A stretch of DNA of 10,580 nucleotides, from positions 28,491 to 39,070 of the forward strand of contig DEDN01000024.1 of assembly GCA_002349565.1 (NCBI GenBank). Reading direction: 5' to 3'. A program made the translations under genes and the position numbers. Shown here piece after piece: positions 7,305 to 10,580 of this stretch. Positions within the stretch are counted from its first letter, which is position 1. Each line of letters opens with the position of its first letter. The notes beneath the pieces were generated by a model, which saw only the letters and a program-made list of their open reading frames with translations, ran no database searches and was not told the DNA's origin. The stretch comes from Alphaproteobacteria bacterium UBA2903. GTDB lineage: Bacteria; Pseudomonadota; Alphaproteobacteria; CAAGCB01; CAG-977.

Positions 7305-8177
7305 TTATAACGGCAGGGTTTTCAAAGCGGCTTTAAAATCGTCCGCCAAATCGGGTCTGTCAAGCGCGTATTCGATATTCGCCATCAAAAATCCGATTTT
7401 GTTGCCGCAATCAAACCGCCGTCCCTCGTAGCGGAAGCCGTGCAAAGGCACGCGCCCGATGGTTGCCGCAATCGCGTCGGTCAGCTGGATTTCGCCTTTG
7501 ACGCCCGTTTTCTGGTGGTCGAGTTCGCGCAGCACTTCGGGCGACAAAACATAGCGTCCCGACACGGCGCACCGCGACGGCGCGGTTTCGGGCGCGGGTT
7601 TTTCGACCATGCCGTTTGCCTTAATCAAGTGTCCGTCGTCGCTTTCAACCTTCAAAACGCCGTAGCGCGACGTGTGTTCAAGCGGGACGTCCTGCACCGC
7701 CACGATATTGCCGCCGACCGCGGGATAAGCGTCAACCAGCTGTTTCAGGCACGGCGTTTTGCAATGGAAAATATCGTCGGGCAGCAGCACCGCGAACGGT
7801 TCGTCGCCGATGAGGTCGCGGGCGCACCAAACGGCGTGTCCCAATCCTTTGGGTTCGCTTTGGCGGGTGTACGAGATTTTGCCCGACTCCAGCGTGCTGT
7901 CCCTTAAAAAAGCCAGCAGGTCCGTTTTGCCGTCCTTTTCCAGCAGTTTTTCCAAAGCCGTATTGGAATCGAAGTGGTCTTCAATCGCGGTTTTGCCGTG
8001 TCCCGTGACAAAAATAAAGTGTTCGATTCCCGCGGCGCGCGCTTCCTCAACCGCGTATTGAATCAGTGGTTTGTCGACGACGGGCAGCATTTCCTTGGGC
8101 ATGGCTTTGGTGGCGGGCAAAAAGCGGGTTCCCAAGCCTCCGACGGGGAAAACGGCTTTGCGGATGCGGACGGTCAT
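7305..8177 (-). CDS. galU: UTP-glucose-1-phosphate uridylyltransferase
   Basis: GalU makes UDP-glucose from UTP and glucose-1-phosphate, feeding LPS, exopolysaccharide and other glycan synthesis in the cytoplasm. At 290 residues it has normal length. Visible blocks are the nucleotide-binding loop GGLGTRFLPATKAMPKE at 13-29, DKPLIQYAVEEA (35-46), QSEPKGLGHAV (106-116), the metal-binding LLPDD (131-135), GEIQLTDAI (228-236) and RRFDCGNKIGF (253-263). The start has AGGA at 8185-8188, 7 bases upstream of the ATG. A TATAAA on the - strand at 8212-8217 could be its -10 element, but no good -35 accompanies it. It is the first gene of a two-gene unit with the MFS transporter. Confidence 0.97.
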   Translation of the reverse strand: MTVRIRKAVFPVGGLGTRFLPATKAMPKEMLPVVDKPLIQYAVEEARAAGIEHFIFVTGHGKTAIEDHFDSNTALEKLLEKDGKTDLLAFLRDSTLESGKISYTRQSEPKGLGHAVWCARDLIGDEPFAVLLPDDIFHCKTPCLKQLVDAYPAVGGNIVAVQDVPLEHTSRYGVLKVESDDGHLIKANGMVEKPAPETAPSRCAVSGRYVLSPEVLRELDHQKTGVKGEIQLTDAIAATIGRVPLHGFRYEGRRFDCGNKIGFLMANIEYALDRPDLADDFKAALKTLPL

Positions 8178-8252
8178 TTTGAAATCCTTTCTGTTTTGAA
8201 ACTGTGATTCGTTTATAGCGGTTCTTTAAAAGAAAGAAAATACAAAAATGAT

Positions 8253-8281
8253 TTGACAAACGGCGGTTTGCTTGCCATTTT
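8253..8281 (+). promoter_or_regulatory. possible promoter for the ATP-grasp/esterase operon
   Basis: A perfect TTGACA (8253-8258) is followed after 17 bases by CATTTT (8276-8281), only a 3 of 6 match to the -10 consensus. Two small inverted repeats lie within it, CAAAC-4-GTTTG (8257-8270) and TGCCA-3-TGGCA (8273-8285). The weak -10 with possible operators suggests regulation, but the call is uncertain. The leader to the GTG start would be about 100 bases. Confidence 0.35.
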
Positions 8282-8388
8282 GGCAGATATCCGAAGACCA
8301 AAACTTACGGATACACAAATCTGACTGAAACCAAACAAAAAACTACGGTTCAAAAAACAGAAAAATATCGGGCAAGGAGCCTAAAAAA

Positions 8389-9573
8389 GTGAATTTCGTT
8401 TTTATTTCGCCGCATTTTCCGTCACACTATGTGAATTTTGCGGACCGCCTGAAGAAAATGGGCGTAAACGTTCTGGGGATTGCGGATTCGTCCTATGATT
8501 CCCTGACACCGGAACTGAAAAACGCGCTGACGGAGTATTACCGCGTCGACAATATGGAAAACTACGACGAAGTGATGCGCGCCGTCGCTTACTTTACTTT
8601 CAAATACGGCCGAATCGACCGCTTGGAATCGTTCAATGAATATTGGTTGGAACTGGACGCAAAACTGCGTACCGATTTCAATATTCAGGGAACGCGTTAT
8701 CCCGAAGTGCTGGAAAGCAAGCGTAAATACTTGATGAAAAACCACTTTGAACGCGCAGGCGTTCCGTCCGCGCGCTGCCATTGCGTCACCACGCGCGAAG
8801 AAGGCGCGAAATTCGTCAAGGAAGTCGGCTATCCCGTGTTCGTCAAACCCGATATCGGCGTCGGCGCTTACGCGTCCTATTCGATTAAAAACGAAGAAGA
8901 ATTCAACCGCTTTTACGACAACTATCCGTCCGTTCCCTATGTGATGGAAGAATTCGTCAACGGGCTGATTGTTACGTTTGACGGCATTACAAACTATGAA
9001 AACGAACCGATTTTCATGACCAGCCACATCTTCCCCGAAAACGTTGCCGAAACGGTCAACGAAGGCGACGATTTGCGCTATTATTCCGTTTTGAAAATCG
9101 ACCCCGCTTTGGAAAAAGCCGGACGCGCCGTTTTGAAATCGTTTGACACGTCCGCGCGCTTTTTCCACTTTGAATTTTTCAAGTTGTACGAAGACAAAAA
9201 AGGCTTGGGCAAAAAGGGCGATTACGTCGCTTTGGAAGTCAACATGCGTCCGCCCGGCGGCTGCATGCCCGAACTGATGAACTATGAACACGACACGGAC
9301 GTTTATCAGATGTACGCGGACATGATTGTTCACGACAGACTGTATCAGCCGACCGAAAAGAAATACATCGGCATTTACGTCGCGCGCAAAAACCGTTTCA
9401 ACTACGTTCACACGCACGAAGAAATTCTGGAAAGATATCCCGACCAGCTGATGCAGTACAACGAAGTCGACGAAATCTTTTCCGCGGTAATGGGCGATCA
9501 CATGTATCTGATGCGCGCCAAAACGCAGGAAGAAGCCGACGAAATCATTCGCTTTGTTCAGGAAAAGTGCTAA
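8389..9573 (+). CDS. ATP-grasp ligase of unknown substrate
   Basis: A 394-residue ATP-grasp protein related to the biotin-carboxylase/carbamoyl-phosphate-synthase type, which joins a carboxylate to an amine or thiol through an acyl-phosphate. A Rossmann-like pre-ATP-grasp domain covers about 1-105. ATP-binding candidates are Lys111 and Lys153 (PVFVKPDIGVGAYASY, 149-164), with the hinge pair Glu187-Glu188 (YVMEEFVNG). Metal-binding candidates are Glu262 (FHFEFF) and Glu283 with Asn285 (ALEVNMRPPGG, 281-291). The C-terminal 75 residues are a separate lid-like segment. The start is GTG at 8389 with AAGGAG at 8374-8379, 9 bases upstream. The stop abuts the ATG of the esterase gene, so the two proteins almost certainly act together. 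The substrate is not known. Confidence 0.85.
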   Translation: MNFVFISPHFPSHYVNFADRLKKMGVNVLGIADSSYDSLTPELKNALTEYYRVDNMENYDEVMRAVAYFTFKYGRIDRLESFNEYWLELDAKLRTDFNIQGTRYPEVLESKRKYLMKNHFERAGVPSARCHCVTTREEGAKFVKEVGYPVFVKPDIGVGAYASYSIKNEEEFNRFYDNYPSVPYVMEEFVNGLIVTFDGITNYENEPIFMTSHIFPENVAETVNEGDDLRYYSVLKIDPALEKAGRAVLKSFDTSARFFHFEFFKLYEDKKGLGKKGDYVALEVNMRPPGGCMPELMNYEHDTDVYQMYADMIVHDRLYQPTEKKYIGIYVARKNRFNYVHTHEEILERYPDQLMQYNEVDEIFSAVMGDHMYLMRAKTQEEADEIIRFVQEKC

Positions 9574-10323
9574 ATGAAAGTCGAATATTACAACGAATAC
9601 AGCCCCAATCTGGGGCGGCACATGGAGCTGAAAGTCTACGGACACGCGGGAAAGCCGATTTTGGTTTTCCCGTCGCAGTGCGGACGCTTTTATGAATATG
9701 AAGGCTTCGGCATGATTGACGTCGCGTCGGGCTTTATCGAAGAAGGCAAGGCGCAGTTTTTCTGTGTGGACGGGCTGGACTGGGAAACGTTCGTCAACAG
9801 CGGCTGGCCCGGCGACCGTCTGCACCGTTTCGAGCAGTATTTCAACTATATTTGCGAAGAAGTCGTTCCGTGGGCGCTGGACATCAACGCGATGGGCAGT
9901 CATTTCCGCGCGGGCGGCATGATGACGACGGGCTGTTCAATGGGAGCTTTGCACTCGGCGAACTTCTTTTTCCGCCGTCCCGATTTGTTTGACGCGGTTA
10001 TCGCTCAAAGCGGTTTGTACAGCTGTCGTTCGTTCTTTGGCGGCGATTGCGCCGAAGACGGGATTTACTTTAATTCCCCGATGGAATATCTGCCGAATTT
10101 GAACGACAAGGAACTATTGCACCGTTATCGTCATTCGCAGATTATCCTGTCGGTCGGGCAGGGCGCGTGGGAAAACGAATGTCTGCACGACACGCATGTC
10201 ATGGACGACATTCTGCGCGCCAAAAACATTCCCGCTTGGGTTGATTATTGGGGACACGACGTCCCGCACGATTGGCCCGCGTGGCGCGTCCAGCTGCCTT
10301 ATTTCTTGGGGCATGTGCTGTAA
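9574..10323 (+). CDS. alpha/beta-hydrolase of the esterase-D-like type, partner of the ATP-grasp gene
   Basis: This 249-residue serine hydrolase has the nucleophile elbow GCSMG at 120-124 (Ser122) and an N-terminal core strand KPILVFPSQCG (27-37). A conserved C-terminal block WGHDVPHDWPAWR at 226-238 supplies the catalytic base, probably His232. GQGAWENECLHDTH at 195-208 probably holds the acid; Glu202 and Asp206 are candidates that I cannot separate. There is no signal peptide, so it acts in the cytoplasm. It begins on the base after the preceding stop codon (TAA-ATG), and its AGGA site (9560-9563) lies inside the upstream gene, so translation is coupled. A ligase next to a hydrolase suggests that one makes an ester or amide and the other trims or transfers it, which is inference. 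Confidence 0.8.
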   Translation: MKVEYYNEYSPNLGRHMELKVYGHAGKPILVFPSQCGRFYEYEGFGMIDVASGFIEEGKAQFFCVDGLDWETFVNSGWPGDRLHRFEQYFNYICEEVVPWALDINAMGSHFRAGGMMTTGCSMGALHSANFFFRRPDLFDAVIAQSGLYSCRSFFGGDCAEDGIYFNSPMEYLPNLNDKELLHRYRHSQIILSVGQGAWENECLHDTHVMDDILRAKNIPAWVDYWGHDVPHDWPAWRVQLPYFLGHVL

Positions 10324-10335
10324 AGACCTTTGCCT

Positions 10336-10412
10336 GTCCCCGTAGCTCAACCGGATAGAGCATCGGTTTCCTAAACCGGGGGCTGTGAGTTCGATTCTCG
10401 CCGGGGACACCA
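10336..10412 (+). tRNA. tRNA-Arg, anticodon CCT
   Basis: A full cloverleaf can be drawn. The acceptor stem GTCCCCG (10336-10342) pairs with CGGGGAC (10402-10408). The D arm is GCTC/GAGC (10345-10361). The anticodon stem TCGGT/ACCGG (10363-10379) has one G-T pair, with loop TTCCTAA and anticodon CCT at 10370-10372. The variable loop has 5 bases. The T arm is GTGAG-TTCGATT-CTCGC (10385-10401). Discriminator A at 10409 and CCA at 10410-10412 are encoded. It decodes AGG. It lies 12 bases after the esterase stop, so it may share that transcript, and a terminator follows directly. Confidence 0.97.
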
Positions 10413-10452
10413 AAACGAAAATCCCGCCATTTTGGCGGGATTTTTGTTTTGG
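10410..10452. terminator. very long bidirectional terminator hairpin starting at the tRNA CCA
   Basis: Bases 10410-10429 pair with 10433-10452 in a 20-bp stem with one G-T wobble and a 3-base loop. The GC core is TCCCGCC/GGCGGGA (10422-10428, 10434-10440), flanked by A-tracts on the left and T-tracts on the right. The outer pairs include the CCA of the tRNA. On the + strand it ends the tRNA transcript. On the - strand it could end a transcript arriving from the right. Confidence 0.85.
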
Positions 10453-10460
10453 TATTTGTG

Positions 10461-10547
10461 ACCGGAATCGAACTCACGGGGGCAATGTGAGTTCGGTCGC
10501 GAAGCAATGAGGGGCTTTAGCCCTATCGAAATGCGGTCGCCCCCGTG
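10461..10547. other. structured segment with interleaved inverted repeats, possible ncRNA end
   Basis: Two perfect 9-bp inverted repeats interlock: CGAACTCAC (10469-10477) with GTGAGTTCG (10487-10495), and CACGGGGGC (10475-10483) with GCCCCCGTG (10539-10547). A small hairpin GGGC-TTTA-GCCC (10512-10523) sits inside. In RNA this is a pseudoknot layout. On the - strand the element would end at the bidirectional terminator. The - strand also contains GGGGGCGACC followed by TTTCGATAGGG, which recalls the 5' end of tmRNA, and a T-loop-like TTCGATTCC. However, no tag ORF and no complete tRNA-like domain are seen. No protein-coding gene is evident from 10453 to 10580. I cannot name the element. Confidence 0.4.
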
Positions 10548-10580
10548 CCGACCAAGGCAGGGATTGCCGCGTCGTGTCTG

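Noticed and set aside
8422..9903. 493-codon open frame on the - strand opposite the ATP-grasp and esterase genes
   Set aside because: It crosses two well-supported genes on the other strand, is low-complexity Phe/Val-rich, and shows no domain. It is an antisense shadow caused by codon bias.
10114..10507. Short - strand frames across the tRNA (containing strings such as GENRTHSPRF and MLYPVELRG)
   Set aside because: These are the familiar false proteins made by translating the antisense of a tRNA gene.
10453..10547. A complete tRNA or tmRNA on the - strand
   Set aside because: The T-loop-like TTCGATT has no complementary T-stem (GTGAG against CCGGT), no acceptor 5' strand matches, and there is no tag-coding frame. 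Only a structured segment is reported.

Overview
The window looks like chromosomal DNA from a Gram-negative proteobacterium, most likely an alphaproteobacterium. The best clue is the GalU protein, whose N-terminal signature (RKAVFPVGGLGTRF, then KAMPKEMLPVVDKPLIQYA) reads like alphaproteobacterial GalU. A YrbL-type kinase-like protein, clear purine-rich ribosome binding sites and densely packed genes agree. This assignment is from memory of the families and no database was searched. Nothing looks like a phage, an insertion sequence or a CRISPR array.

Left part, 1-1778 (+ strand): a 14-bp perfect inverted repeat encloses the start of a possible 22-codon leader ORF. That ORF overlaps (ATGA) a YrbL-family kinase-like gene. 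An HSL-type carboxylesterase follows and ends at a strong intrinsic terminator. Next, 1731-5009 (- strand): endonuclease IV (nfo), whose last codons contain that opposing terminator, and upstream of it a 780-residue protein with a zincin protease motif, followed by its own terminator.

Middle, 5010-8177: a divergent promoter region of about 200 bp separates the protease-like gene from an RDD-family membrane protein. That gene runs tail-to-tail into an MFS transporter, the two stop codons sharing TTAA. The transporter is the second gene of a tight galU-MFS operon on the - strand.

Right part, 8178-10580 (+ strand): a second divergent region, then an ATP-grasp ligase (GTG start) coupled without any gap to a serine esterase. 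A tRNA-Arg(CCT) and an unusually long (20-bp stem) terminator hairpin follow. The last 130 bases carry interleaved inverted repeats that could fold as a pseudoknot. I could not assign them to an RNA family.

The functions are mostly housekeeping: sugar-nucleotide synthesis (galU), base-excision repair (nfo) and envelope or transport proteins. The less explained parts are the large zincin protein, the ATP-grasp/esterase pair and the structured right-hand end.
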